DNA of 64,000 nucleotides, from contig OZ005648.1 in the NCBI GenBank assembly GCA_963930645.1, positions 275,955,507 through 276,019,506 of the forward strand, given 5' to 3'. Numbering within the stretch: the first letter of the stretch is position 1; each line of letters starts with the position of its first letter. This stretch comes from Salticus scenicus. Its lineage: Eukaryota > Arthropoda > Arachnida > Araneae > Salticidae. The notes under the pieces were generated by a model. That model was given only the letters and a program-made list of their open reading frames with translations. It ran no database searches and was not told the DNA's origin. Positions 23,303 to 34,980 of the stretch are shown here, piece by piece. The position numbers and the translations under genes are program-made.

Positions 23303-25004
23303 TTAATTAATTAATTAATTTTTTATTATTTACTATTTTTTTTTTTTTTTACTTATATAAAATTTATACCCCTGACTGATAAATTTTAATATAAAGTTAT
23401 ATTGAAAAACATTACACTTCCCATAAATTTATTGCTGAAAATGAAATATATATTTATTGCAATTTGTATTGTTCACCGATGTTTTCTCTTATAAAGGACA
23501 ATTTATTAAAAAACAACCAAAACTTGTTAACTTAATGAATATTTTTGAATTATTAAAATGAATTATCTTACATTATAATATTTTATTTATATGTCATATT
23601 GTAGAATAAATAATATATTAAATAATGCAATATAATATTTATTTTTAGTTTTTATTTAAAAAAAACTTGCACACATATACGGACGTACGTCTTCTGCTTC
23701 TCCCTTTCTATAATAATTCCTCATAGAGGGATATGTTTTATCGGTGCATAAATATTTTGTAGGTGTTAATGTTATATTATTTAAACTACACTTTGTACCT
23801 ATTTTTATGTAGTCACTTTTTTACTACAAATTTCAATTTTCCGGATCAAAAATATTAAATGAAGATAGCAATTATCAAACTATCGAATTATAAATTTTCT
23901 GTACTTATAATTTTAATAAATAGGGGAAGAAAACAAAAGATATACATATTCGTTAAGTTTTATAAATGAAATTTATATCATACAATTGCATAAATGATGG
24001 AAGAGATATGAAAAAATGTGAATTTTTGCAATTGAAAAAAAATAAATAAATAAATAAACAAATAATTAACTGAAATATTAGGGAAAGGAAGTAGCCTATT
24101 TAGTAACTATGACATAAAATTCCTTGTATGTATAGAAATAAGAAGAAATTTTACATAATTTAAATCTTCATTAACATGTATTAAATTTCTCATTTAAAAA
24201 TGCTTCAAATATAATCTAATTTCCAACTGCTCTCTATATTTTGACAAAACACTGGGTCAAGATTATGAATGTTCTTTTTTTCTTTTCTACTAAAGCGAAT
24301 AAAGAAAAAAAGAATTATCTAAACAGCTTTTCAATGTCTGAGCAAAAAATTTACATATGTGAACAGACTGCTAGATGCACGCTAATATTCAGTGCACGCT
24401 ATTGTACAGTTTCTAAATAAAAGTGGCTAATTAAGAAATGCAGTCGATGCCGCATTTTGATTTTATTTTTGTCGCTTTTCCGTCTTGCATGAAACATATT
24501 CTTGATATATTGCACAGAGAAGAAAACTAAACAGAAAAGTCTGCTTTCATATATCAAAAAATATTCGAACAGAAAAGGAGATTAACATATGTAAATTGCA
24601 TGGAATGTAAGATATTTCTTTAAATCATTGAAGAAATGTATTATTTATAAAATTTTATTGCCTTGGAAACACAAAATATATGTATACATATAATAGAATA
24701 AAAAAGAGGTAAAAATTAAATTAGTATTTTTATATTTTAAATTATTATTTTCATGTTTTAAATTAATATCGCAAAAGGATTTAAAGGAAATGTCATAAAG
24801 CCGTAAGTAGCTTTTAAATAATATAAATAAACAAAATAGAAATTCATAATCTCGTTCATTTGAAAATGATGAGTGTAAAAAAATCTGGTAAAGTAAATTG
24901 GAATAAGCAGCATGTCAATAAGTTAAGTTAAATGAGTAAGTAATAAATTAAGTTTAATGAGTAGCTGGAGCCGGAAAGATTCTATATAAGAATTAAATGA
25001 ACGA
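23303..25004. other. AT-rich DNA, nothing recognised
   Basis: Includes an ATTA microsatellite at 23297-23320 and scattered A/T tracts. No coding-like frame or RNA gene was seen. Confidence 0.55.
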
Positions 25005-25419
25005 TGTTAAAAGAAATAAAGGATTTATGATTATAAATTCGGGTTTGATTACTTATGTCAAATATAGAGCTATAAATATTGTTTTTATGAATTGGCGAGT
25101 TGGCGATTTGAGGGCGTCGACCGACGCCACTCTGTCTAGTAAGCACGAAATCATTAAGCCAATAAGACACAAAGAAATGATGTGCTATTAAAAAATTTAA
25201 CCAATAAAAGAAATAGGGAGGAGATTAGAAATAAGCCAAAATTACACCAAAATTTACGAGTATAAAACTCGCAAAAATTAGGCAGACTTGAGAGACTCCT
25301 TTCACTATCGTATGCTAGAATAAGCTGATGAGTTTACGGCGGCCCGAGGGCCTGATGGATCCACGGCGAAGATCAGTAATCCCGTCTAGCAAAACCCCAA
25401 TCGGATTCTATGCTTAACA
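25005..25419 (+). mobile_element. LTR-like block (candidate solo LTR)
   Basis: The 415-bp block begins TGTTAA and ends TTAACA, the inverted TG...CA termini of retroelement LTRs. Inside, in promoter order, are CCAAT motifs (about 25159 and 25200), a TATAAAA box (25264), and a GC-richer leader with GGCGGCCCGAGGGCC that could be the R/U5 part. A clear AATAAA downstream of the TATA box is missing; AATAAG occurs at about 25319. The flanks do not form a 4-6 bp duplication, and no gag/pol is adjacent. It may therefore be a recombined solo LTR, half of a deleted element, or a host promoter with fortuitous ends. Confidence 0.45.
25158..25275 (+). promoter_or_regulatory. Candidate RNA polymerase II promoter inside the LTR-like block
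   Basis: Two CCAAT motifs (AGCCAATAAG and AACCAATAAA) precede GTATAAAACTC, with about 60 bp from the second CCAAT to the TATA box. Transcription would begin around 25290-25295. Motif recognition only. Confidence 0.4.
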
Positions 25420-25441
25420 TACTTTGGATTTTCCATTGCCT

Positions 25442-25528
25442 TCAGCCCCATTTAACTTCATTTGGATTTAATAAAGATAATTTGCCACAAGTTATTTGTA
25501 GTTCTGAGCCCTGACTGCACTTTGCTGA
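25442..25528 (-). other. Weak candidate terminal exon on the minus strand
   Basis: On the minus strand a pyrimidine-leaning stretch ending TTGCTTACAG precedes a frame containing CSQGSELQITCGKL and ending KWG-stop. The acceptor is good and the frame is less AT-biased than its surroundings, but it is only 28 codons and no partner exon is known. It could be chance. Confidence 0.2.
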
Positions 25529-25646
25529 CTGTAAGCAATTGAATGAAAACGGAAAACTGAATATACCAACCGTGTTATTATTACATGTATATATATAGCA
25601 TAAGATATTTATGTACATTGATCGTATTATGATAAGATATTCAAAC

Positions 25647-26123
25647 GTTTGCCAAAGATTTTTCTTGCGAAAATAAATCACATTCATTATATGTAGATAA
25701 AATAATATATTATTGAAATATTACGCAAAGCAATACAGTTTCAGTTCTGACTTAAAATACTATTTTCAAATCTGACTTAAAAGGTACTTTTTCAAAACTG
25801 ATATTAATGCCAGTTAAGTTTTAACACATGCCCACATGCCTTTTGCCAAAGACATTCTGGCGAAAATAAATCACATTCATTATGTGTAAATAAAATAATA
25901 TATTATTGAAATATTACGCAAATCAATACAGTTTGAGTTCTAACTTAAAATACTATTTTCAGTTCTGACTTAAAAGGTACTTCTTCAAAACTGATACCAA
26001 TGCCAGTTAAGCTTTAACACATGCCCACATGTCTTTTGCCAAAATTTTCTTGAGAAAATAAAACACATTCATTATGTATAAATAAAATAATGTATTATTG
26101 AAATATTACGCAAAGCAATACAC
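25647..26123. repeat. 193-bp satellite, about 2.4 copies
   Basis: Units begin at GCCAAAG/GCCAAAA at 25651, 25845 and 26038. Each has CGAAAATAAATCACATTCATT, TATTATTGAAATATTACGCA, AAAACTGAT and ATGCCAGTTAAG, ending in ACACATGCCCACATG. The third unit stops after ACGCAAAGCAATACA. By eye identity is about 90 percent. Confidence 0.92.
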
Positions 26124-26288
26124 ATTTAAAAAATTCATATAATTATACTTTTACGCAAATTTTGAAATGATCGATATCATAATTTTAAAATATATTTAGA
26201 AAATTAGTTTTTATTCTAAAATATTATTCTGAAACATTGTAATATAATATAAAATTTACCAAAAACTAATTGTATTTATATTTTTATG

Positions 26289-26670
26289 TTCTTCTACATT
26301 AAAGAAAAGAGAGTATTTAATTCGTTAAATCTTTCGACTTCCGGTTTTCAATAGATTTACACGTTTTCAGTTGTCTGGAACACGATTTGAACATTTTAAG
26401 AAAATGCATATGTTCCTGTCTTTCTGTCCGTCTATCTGTTTGTGAGCATGTTACCAAAAGTTTGTGAACGGTGTATTTGATGAACCCAATGGATTGATTG
26501 AATGTAACTTTCTACTCAGTTGGAGTTTGATTAGGTTGCTGATAGGCTTTTGGGATACTTCGTTCAACAAGTGGTGCTGCCATCCTGTTTTATTTATTTT
26601 CGTAGTCTGAGGGGAAGAAAAAAATTGTATAAATGCACACAATGAGGATAATTTTAACCAGTTATTGTTA
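26289..26670 (+). mobile_element. Dispersed-family fragment, 5' half
   Basis: Shares TTCTTCTA at its start, AGAGTATTTAATTCGT, CCGGTTTTCAATAGATTTA, GAACACGATTTGAACATTTT, a CTGTCTTTCTGTCCGTCTA stretch, TTCAACAAGTGGTGCTGCCAT and AAATGCACACAATGAG with the full-length members, in the same order. The 3' half is absent. It is more diverged than the other + strand members. Confidence 0.7.
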
Positions 26671-27236
26671 AATTAAAAATTACTATTATTTGAATTTAAT
26701 CAGGTTAACATATAAGTGATTAAAACAAAACATTTTTCAAAAATTAAAAATGCTATTCTTTTTTCTTTTTTTACATATTTATGATCGTCCAAATGTTTAA
26801 TAGTCATTTAAAAAATTATTTTAGTAATATCCAGAAGAAAATTTGGAATGGATGTTAAAAAATTAAGCATGCTGATTAATAAACAACTTATATTTATTCA
26901 GATAGGCACTTAATTACAAAGAATCGTCAATAACCGTCTGAAGTGCTGATTATAATTAAATACAACATTATATATCAAACCATATTCATTCATTCATTAA
27001 TTTCATATCATTAAATCAAAATATTTCCATTTTGCATTTCTTTGTAAATGTTTAGTAAATAAATAAAATATTCTAGTAAAACTTAAGAAATTTTAATGAA
27101 GGAACGGAGAAAAATGACTGAGATAGAAATTTTGCAGATTTTAGTAGGGTGAAAAACGACGTGTAACCCATATTTCCCACTTATAAACGAAGAAATTTTG
27201 TATTTGGCAAAAGTAGAAAGAATTTGAACTGCATTA
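26671..27236. other. AT-rich DNA, nothing recognised
   Basis: No open frame or repeat of note was seen apart from scattered A/T runs. Confidence 0.5.
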
Positions 27237-27719
27237 CATCACTGAGAAAAAATTCTGTAACCGACACCTAGAATCTAAATTGTGGCTCTAGAAAAAATAG
27301 TTCATGTAATCCTTATAAATTCTAGTCCCCTTGAAAAACGAGTTCTAGAAGCCCCTATTAGAATTACAGAGCGTTTGCTTATATTCTCGAGAGCAAAGAT
27401 ATTTAAAAATCTCTGCAAATAAATGAGACTACAAGAGGCGGGTTTCAGCAGTTATAATCTTGGTTTATTATCAAATTCTAGAAATTTGTATTGAGAGAAT
27501 TTCTCGCAATACAAATGATTCAGAATATTTAGAGTATTCGTGATATTGTTTCACCATCTAGAAATGTGTACACTAGAAATTCTCGATAATGTCGTCTATT
27601 CAGTTTATTGGCGTGCCTTATGCGCATAGCTCAGAAATCTATATTTTTAGTTAAGGGATTTAGAAAATGCCCACTTACTCATTCTAGAGGAAGGCGGTAT
27701 ATTTTTTTTCTCAGTGATG
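27237..27719. mobile_element. MITE-like element with ~25-bp terminal inverted repeats
   Basis: The left end CATCACTGAGAAAAAATTC and the right end (complement of TTTTTTCTCAGTGATG) match over the first 16 bases and again at CCG further in. The 483-bp body is non-coding and rich in TCTAGAA/ATTCTAG motifs. Target duplication is unclear, so the superfamily is not assigned. Confidence 0.65.
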
Positions 27720-28154
27720 GACATATAAATGAAAAGCGTATAAACGGTGAATTACTGAACATTAATATTAAGATTTGAGATTAGCTTAAGTGAGGGTTTT
27801 CAAAAAAGAACATCTGAATCATTATATGAAAATTTAAAATAAATAAAAAATGTTTGTGGCACACTTTGAATTTTTCAACATAATTAAAGTATTTTTCTCT
27901 GCCTTAAAATTTTTGTATGGCTTACGTTTTTTTTAAGTGTCTAAATAACTATGATAGCTAAAATAAATATTAATAAAGAAATAAAAATAAAATTCCAAAA
28001 TCTATTAAAATAATTTTATACTGAAAAAGCACTGTTTTTGTATTTGGAGTTGATTTAATTAAAAGCTAAATCCGAAAATGCAGATTTTATTATTACGTAA
28101 ATTTTAATAATCCTCGTCAAAATATTTATTCAAATATTTATCCAAATTTCACTT

Positions 28155-28320
28155 CTAGGGGTCTATGACACGAGTAAGCCATCCTCTCCGTTGAGGATTA
28201 AAATGTGATGGCATGCCTCTGATTATATCCATTAGGGTGAGTCCCAGCGGTCTCCAATGGCTCATAGTGTAGCACTAGTGCGAAGTAAAACTCACACCTT
28301 ACTCATATTAATGAGGTAAA
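28155..28320 (+). mobile_element. SINE-like fragment
   Basis: This GC-richer block contains TAGCACTAGTGCGAAGTAAA followed by ACTCACACC, which lines up with AGCACTAGTGCGACATAAA and ACCCAACC in the inverted SINE stub at 52309-52353. It carries other GC-rich motifs (GAGTCCCAGCGGTCTCCA). The tRNA-like head is not recognisable and no target duplication was found, so it is probably an old copy. Confidence 0.5.
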
Positions 28321-28634
28321 ACTCAATACGATTTATATATTTTTAGAGGCATGTGCTTTAAAATTCACTAGCGATTCAATAATTTCTTTGAAAAGTCTAA
28401 AAAAGAAGCTTAATAATCATGCAAAGAATCTATTCTACAGAAGTACTCTTGTAGATAAAAGGTATTTTTAGTTTGGGAATTTTGCAAAATAAAAATTCAA
28501 TTTTATTAAATAGTTCGTACAAGTCATTAAATATTTCTGTCCACAAGATGTTCACACATAACGATTCGCATTTTAATTATTAAAACATTATAAAATGTTT
28601 TTTTAAATCGTTTATGATAAAAAAAATAAATAAA

Positions 28635-28635
28635 A

Positions 28636-28670
<35 letters not shown>
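28635..28670. repeat. (GA)n tract
   Basis: Purine tract of AGAGAGAG units with a few AAA interruptions; flanked by A-rich sequence. Confidence 0.9.
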
Positions 28671-29052
28671 ACTTAATGATAAAAAAAAAAATTCATTGAA
28701 AATGAATTTGGAAAGTTTATTTTCTGTAAATGACAGAACGAATGATAGAAAAAAAAATGCAAAATGATTTATTTTAATTATTACTTCACCTATTCTCAGT
28801 GCGATAAAAATTACAATTCCCTTTTAGCAATTAAAGTATGAAAAATAATAATTATTATTAAGGAGAATGAAAATGGTGTTTATGGAAAGTGCGGAAGAGA
28901 TAATGAAAAATAATTATTTATGTGATTGCTTCATTATTTTTCTATGTTTGATAATTTTTTCACATAACTAAATTGAAAATAATTATTTTCAACACATAAT
29001 TTGCAACTTTCATTGTTGAAAAAAAAAAAATGTAAATAATAATTTCTACTTA

Positions 29053-29268
29053 TGAGTTAATAGCAAGCTTTGCCCGCTTTGCAGATTACTTTATTTTAAG
29101 GAATTTTTTAAAAACATTGAATGATTCAAAATTTTAAATAAATATATTTCTATTTCCGACTATTTTCTCTAAATAAAAACAATGACAAAATACCGTGATA
29201 TACAACCATCAATGATATGAAAAAGACATTTATTTATTTGAGCTTGTGTTAATCAGAAACACGATAAA
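29053..29268 (-). mobile_element. Probable Helitron 3' end remnant (minus strand)
   Basis: On the minus strand the sequence GCAAAGCGGGCAAAGCTTGC lines up with the 3' terminus of the neighbouring Helitron (GCGAAGCAGGCAAAGTCTGC). It ends CTAT where a Helitron normally has CTRR, so the terminus is mutated. The right limit is set by the start of the next element and is uncertain. Confidence 0.45.
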
Positions 29269-29512
29269 TCTCTACATATAATAAAAGAAGATGCGTGAAT
29301 GTATGTTCGTTGCTTTGTAGGAAAATAGTAGATCGCAGACCTACATAATTTTTCATGGAGGTTTATACTGACCATCTCCTGCCCGGTCTTACAGCTCGAA
29401 AAGCGATTTCTGAATTTTTTATTAGTATTTTTTTTTTATTAAATAAAACCTATAAAACCTTCTGAAATGATCGACTCTGTAGACAGAAATGTAAGAATAA
29501 GTAGACTTTCTG

Positions 29513-29585
29513 TGGCCTATTATCTCAGTTGGTTACAACGTCAGGCTAGCAATGCGAAGGTCGTGTGTTCGATCCTCCAAGAGAC
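29513..29585 (+). other. tRNA-like module 1 in the Helitron
   Basis: TATCTCAGTTGGTTA (29521-29535) matches a pol III A box and GTTCGATCC (29567-29575) a B box, with CTAGCAA in the anticodon-loop position. The acceptor and anticodon stems do not pair properly, so this is a tRNA-derived relic and not a working tRNA. Confidence 0.6.
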
Positions 29586-30095
29586 TGCGTGCTACTTTTT
29601 GCTGATAATTAATAGAAAAGGTGCCAATTGATTTAAAAAAATCTTTTACTGCCTCTACAGTAACTTAAATCATAAAGATAACGAAAAAGTGACAATAATT
29701 ATAGTTAATCTTAAAGGTGTGTTGGTCGCTATGTAGGCAATAGGCTCATCGCAGAGCTAAAGATTTTTGCATGGAAGTCCATTTTGATTTCTCCTGATGC
29801 AGCTCGGAGGCCGGTTTTCGAATCTTTGATTCGTTTTTCTTTCTTTTTTTTTTTTTTTTTTTTTTTTTAATATGTATATAATAAATTAAAATATTTTCAG
29901 CTAAAAAGATTGTCTGGTGTTGCCGGCTGTTGTCATAGAGTGAAGCAAATAATCTGTCCGAGCATTGTTTGTCCGACAAACATAGTTTTTGAATAATAAC
30001 AGCACCGCAATTTTTTATTTATTTATTTTTAATTAATTAAAATATATAGATTTTTGAAATGATCGCCTCTGAAGATAGAATTTTCTATGTAAGAA

Positions 30096-30170
30096 AGTCC
30101 ATTAGATCAGTTGGGTAAAGCGTCGTGCTAGTATCACAGAGGTTGTGGGTTCTATTCCTCCAAGGACTAG
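30096..30170 (+). other. tRNA-like module 2 in the Helitron
   Basis: Second copy of the module, with AGATCAGTTGGGTAAAGCG as A box region and GTGGGTTCTATTCC as B box region (C to T change in the core). Both modules are followed by CTCCAAGRGACT or CTCCAAGGACT and then a conserved ATAATTAATC/A, showing they were duplicated with flanking DNA. Confidence 0.6.
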
Positions 30171-30682
30171 TGTGTTACTTTGTGCAGATAATTAATCTAA
30201 ACGATGTCAATTGATTTAAAAAAAAAAAATCTTTTAGCATTTTCACAGTATCCTAAACCATATAGATAGATAGAATGTGAAAAAAAAAAATAAAGTTAAA
30301 CATAAAGGTGTGTTTGTCGCTTTATAAGTAAACAGCTGAACGCATAGCTACAGAATTTTGCATAGAGATCCATTTTCATCTCTCCTGATGCATCTAGAAA
30401 ACCAATTTTTGATTTTTTTTTTTATTAATAAAATTTTTGCAACTGGAAATATTGTCTGGGGCTTCCATCCGTTGTCATAGGTTGAAGATGATAATATGTC
30501 CCATAAACGTAGTTTTTGAATAATAACTGTGCCACTCATTGTCCAGTTAGCACCAAAATTTAAATATGCGCTTTAGGGGAAAATACAAGCAGCGGGGGCT
30601 TAGAACCGATATATCGTAGATGGGTAAGACGCTTCCGAAGGCCGCGGTAACCCGAATAAAAAGTTTAAGCGATTTCAATGGA

Positions 30683-30719
<37 letters not shown>

Positions 30720-30816
30720 AGTTTTTTATTTACAAAGTGACTTAGGATATAGTTATTAAAGATTTATGAAAATTCTTTTAAATATAGTGGCTAGCGAAGC
30801 AGGCAAAGTCTGCTAG

Positions 30817-31394
30817 TTTTATATAAACTAAATATACATTCATATTAGTTTGCAGATGATAAATACAAGTAAAAGCCTATTACGATGTACCAGAGGACTG
30901 GTGTTGAAAAATAACATGTAAAAACCTTTGAGGCACTATTATAAAATGCAAATAACTCGCAAAAATTGTTTCAGATCGAAATAACACACGACTCTTCGTC
31001 AGGCGAATCAAGCAGACACGAGTGTTGCAAAACACAGCAGCCGCTTTGTTTTGTACAGAGACAGTTTTAATAAAAATTAAAAAAAAAAAAATACTGTGGG
31101 AGGAGTCTGCTATTTTCCCTCACAATTTTTGGGTTTAAGCACCTCAGAACGTGTAATTATAGCAAACTCTCAATTTCAATAAGTTGATCTCGAAAAATAA
31201 TGTTTTCTCTATCTGATAAATAAGAGAAAATTAAGAAAAATATGGCAAGAAATATTATTGTAAAATATAAAACGATGAATGTAAAAATAAAGTGTTTACT
31301 GTATTTAAAGGCTGTAAGATGAAAAGCTGTATTTGGTTTCACAATTTTATTTTAATTCACAATGCGGGATAGTGTTGTAGTTATTAAAATACTC
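30817..31394. other. AT-rich DNA, nothing recognised
   Basis: Contains a short A-run near 31080. The minus-strand frame 31157-31342 is hydrophobic low-complexity sequence and is not considered coding. Confidence 0.5.
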
Positions 31395-31630
31395 GATAAA
31401 CTGAACATTGGTCTGTTGTTCTGTAAGTTTGATTTACTGCACACCTGGGTGGAATTCCGTCCGTAGGAGGCTTTTTACAGGGAGTCCTATTCCGTATTTT
31501 CGCTAGTTTTGGATAAAAGCATGAAAACTCCGAACAGCCAGGACGACTAGCGTGACCTGAGATCGAATCTATCACTACTCGTACAACTTTAAGCCAATGG
31601 TGAGGCTTAATTCACACTGTAAGCGGTTCC
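31395..31630 (-). mobile_element. Old SINE copy (minus strand)
   Basis: AACTCCGAACAGCCAGGACG and GACCTGAGATCGAATCTATCAC match the better-preserved SINE at 56425-56665 (AACTCCGAACGGTTAGGTCG and GACCTGGGATCGAACTC). The tRNA-like head, lying on the right, is eroded, and the 3' part on the left differs from both other copies, so it may be a subfamily. The 63-codon frame 31384-31575 is a by-product of this SINE. Confidence 0.6.
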
Positions 31631-34600
31631 ATTTAAAATGATCTTGCAAAAATTAAAATTACAAATTAAGAGATAACTTTTGTAAAAGATTTGTTATTTT
31701 TAAGCAATTTTTAAATTTTCAACAGTAGAATAAAATTCAGCCCAATTAACTTATACAAAGAGACACATAATAAAATTTAAGTCAATAAGAAATTATCAGC
31801 ATTAACGCCAACAGTTTCTTTTAAAAATGTGATTTTTATATCTCAGAACTGTACAACACTTTCAAATATCATTTATTAGTAGGTATTTGTAACGCTTTCT
31901 GAAAAATCCCCAATTTCACGTCTGTGGTTTGCTTTATATAGACATAAAAATTAATGACGCTATCATTACTAAAATTTATGCAAAATATGGATTAAAATAA
32001 TAATTGATTTTAAGCTTAGTCTGTTCATCGAAAGTAATATATTTTACCTTTATAAATAAATAAATAAATAACTATAATACACATGCTTACAATCTAAATG
32101 ACATACTTCATTACAATTCTACAGAAGGATTTATTCTAAAGCATCTATATATAATTTAGATGAATCTGTGTTAGCTAAACATATTTATAGGTTTATTTAA
32201 GTTTGATTTCAAAATGGATATATGTATTATTTGTATACATTATAACATAAATACTCCTTATCCTAGAGTTATATGGTTTAGGCTTATTGATTCACAGAAA
32301 ATGAAATGCAAATAGGAATTAGATGTCTCGATGAATAACTGATGTTCAATATATTAATTGTAATGTGTAAAATAACTATTTTTTTCCCCATGCTTCATTT
32401 TCTAACATGCATTTAAAAGTTCAGACGGACTGTAATTTAGAAGATGCACACCGAGTAAATGAAAATGAAAGAAAGAAAAATCCTTCAAATCGCACAAATT
32501 TTAAAACACTTTCTAACTGTACTTATCAGTTACAGCTTCATCGTTTACTTTTCAGTGCATTTTATTTCCATGATTTCGTCTTAAAATATCTGTTGTTTTG
32601 CATCATATAGATAGATATTGTACAAAAGCTATCTTTATAAATTTGTCTAAATATTGCTTGTGCACCATATAATATGCTAAACATTCAGTACATTAGTATA
32701 GAAAAAAAAAAAACTTATAATGCAATTAAAAATGCATTTCACATAATTTCCAATTATATCATACAATGTCTGTTTTGCCATGTAAATGAGTCATTTATGC
32801 TAACTATAGCGTATTCTATACCTATAAAAAAAAAGTGCAGTAAAGCGTAATGCATATTCTACACATTTGTACACTTTTAATAACGTATGTTCATTTCGTT
32901 ATGATTAGATGAGTACAATTATATGATATGCTTAAAAGAAATACATTTAACTGACCGTAATATAACTGAATTTTTTTGTGCGTCCTTGTAAAATCCAGTA
33001 GTACTATGTATAATATTTTCAATGGAAAACCTACTATAAGAAACCTGAAGGACCAATAGCAACTTGAAAGTGTTCTAAACTTGTTTGCAGAAATGAGAAC
33101 GCAGACAAACAGATGGACAGAAAGGCAAAGTGATGAATAAAAAATATACTTTTCGACTTTTTCAAAAAACGGTAAATATCCCATAACACAATTGGAAAAA
33201 AAAAATTAGCAATCACCTGCAGTGAATCAAACGATTTATGTATGACCCTATAAATAATCAATGATATTAATCATGGTGTTTCAAAGGGGTGGCCAATACT
33301 GCATCTGAAAGATGTATTTTTAATTTCGTTTTGCTTAGCGCTGTGTAAAAGTTTTGAAATATAAGTGTGTAAATAAACCATTTTTACCACATCTTCGACT
33401 TTCAATGACAACTTCTTTAATAAATCCGAAAAATTAAACACTGTGTATCAATTTCTGCTATGCCGTAATATTAAACAGAACAATTGTATATGCGATTAAG
33501 GGATTAAGACTTTTGTCAATTTTAATAAACTGATAAGTGGTTGCTTATCTCATTTAAGCAAGTTATAAACGACTGCTCAATTAAATAATTTTTAGATAAA
33601 AATAATAATGAGACTAGTGCTTGAATGATCTCTAAAACTAGTGAAAAAAGTTAAATCTTAAAAACACTTCCTAATTAAACAGAAAAAAATAAGTATGAAT
33701 CTAATTACTTAAAGTTCCATTTTCTCTTTTTATAAAGAAAATTACTTCAGATTGATTAGCAGAATAATTAATCTGAAATAATTAAAAAAAAAAAGAAAAA
33801 ACTTAAAAGATATCTTCTTGAAAACAGTCACAATTAGAAATTTAAAAATTTTCACTTTCAAGCACACTTTCTTTGATGGAATCTCACAATTTCGTAAAAC
33901 GTTGATATGATTTCGAGAAAAAGAATTCGTTTATTATTGATAGAATTTGAAGATAGAGAGGAAAAATGTAGCAGCGCACGACATCAGATGAAAAATCTCA
34001 GGAAATATTTCTTAGACCACAATAAATTATTTTTTTAAAAAGACGGCATTTTCTTAAATTTGAAAATATTGCCAAAACTCAGTTTTTCGGAGGTAATAAT
34101 AGAAAAAAAAATAAAGCAAATAAAGAAAGCAATATTAGAATCACATTATTGAACGAAGTATTGTATTTTTTGTAATTATGAAACTCCCTAATTTTCAGTA
34201 TTATCCCAAAAATGCGATATCATATAAAATAAAGTATCAGTTTTTTAGTTTAAAATAAATATACTTTTCAAGCGGTCTTTTATGGGCATAGACATTGCTT
34301 AATATAGATTAATGAAGACAGTCGAATATGCCACGAAAAATTGAAAACGACTAAACCAGAAATATGATAACAACTAAACTAGAAATTGGTTAAATGCATG
34401 CGTAACATGAAAAAATACATAATTACTTTATATTGTTCTATGTATAAGTATTTAAAAAAAAAAAAAAAAAAAACTAAAAATTTCCCATTGTTGTCAAAAG
34501 CAGTATTTTCAGAAAATTACTGATTTCTTTCTTTTCTTTTTTTTGCAAAAATGGTAAGCATATTGTATGTATATTTATATAATTTTGTATATACCATAAG

Positions 34601-34980
34601 TTTATTCTATGTACTACACGTTGAAGTATGTAATTTCAATGCACGTAATAATTATAATATATATACATATCATGGATATGTATAAGTAAATGGTTTGGGA
34701 AAAAGCTTTATAAATTGCACGTTGCTTCATTTCACGAATAGAGATAAAATGTTTAACATATTCATTAAAATGATCTTACTGGCACACGTAAAATTTATAT
34801 CAGTAATGACTGGTTTATTCAATTTGAATTGAAAATTATTTGACAAATGAAACTTAGTACCATATTGCAATAAATTATTTTAAATTATCATAGTTTTTGA
34901 CATAAATATTCCAACATCAGTGGTAACATTGTTAAATATTCTTATACAATAACATTAAGCCGTAGGTCCTGGTCAAATAA
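31631..34980. other. AT-rich DNA without recognised genes
   Basis: Frames at 32407-32610 (plus) and 32891-33261 (minus) are the longest. They lack recognised motifs and have the hydrophobic composition expected from AT-rich DNA. The stretch near 33110-33130 has a CTGTCCATCTGTTTGTCTG (minus strand) resembling the TGTCTG part of the dispersed family, but the rest does not align. Confidence 0.5.

Larger units (their letters stand above)
29269..30816 (+). mobile_element. Non-autonomous Helitron, ~1.55 kb
   Basis: The 5' end is TCTCTACATATAATAAAA preceded by A, and the 3' end is TGCTAG followed by T, consistent with Helitron insertion between A and T and a TC...CTRR element. A hairpin can form just before the end: CTAG-(CGAAG)-CAG pairs with CTGCTAG. 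No Rep/helicase frame is present. The interior is made of about three diverged tandem modules; the motif GTGT-GTCGCT recurs at about 29720 and 30310 and a related TTCGTTGCT at 29305. Two modules carry a tRNA-like segment. T- and TTTTC-runs interrupt it. Confidence 0.65.

Noticed and set aside
29513..29585. Possible functional tRNA with an Ala-like AGC anticodon
   Set aside because: The acceptor and anticodon stems do not pair, and the segment recurs in a repeat module, so it is a tRNA-derived relic.
32891..33261. Minus-strand frames of 97 and 75 codons, and a possible seventh member of the dispersed family
   Set aside because: Composition is hydrophobic as expected of AT-rich DNA, no motif is recognised, and apart from a CTGTCC/TGTCTG stretch the sequence does not follow the family order.
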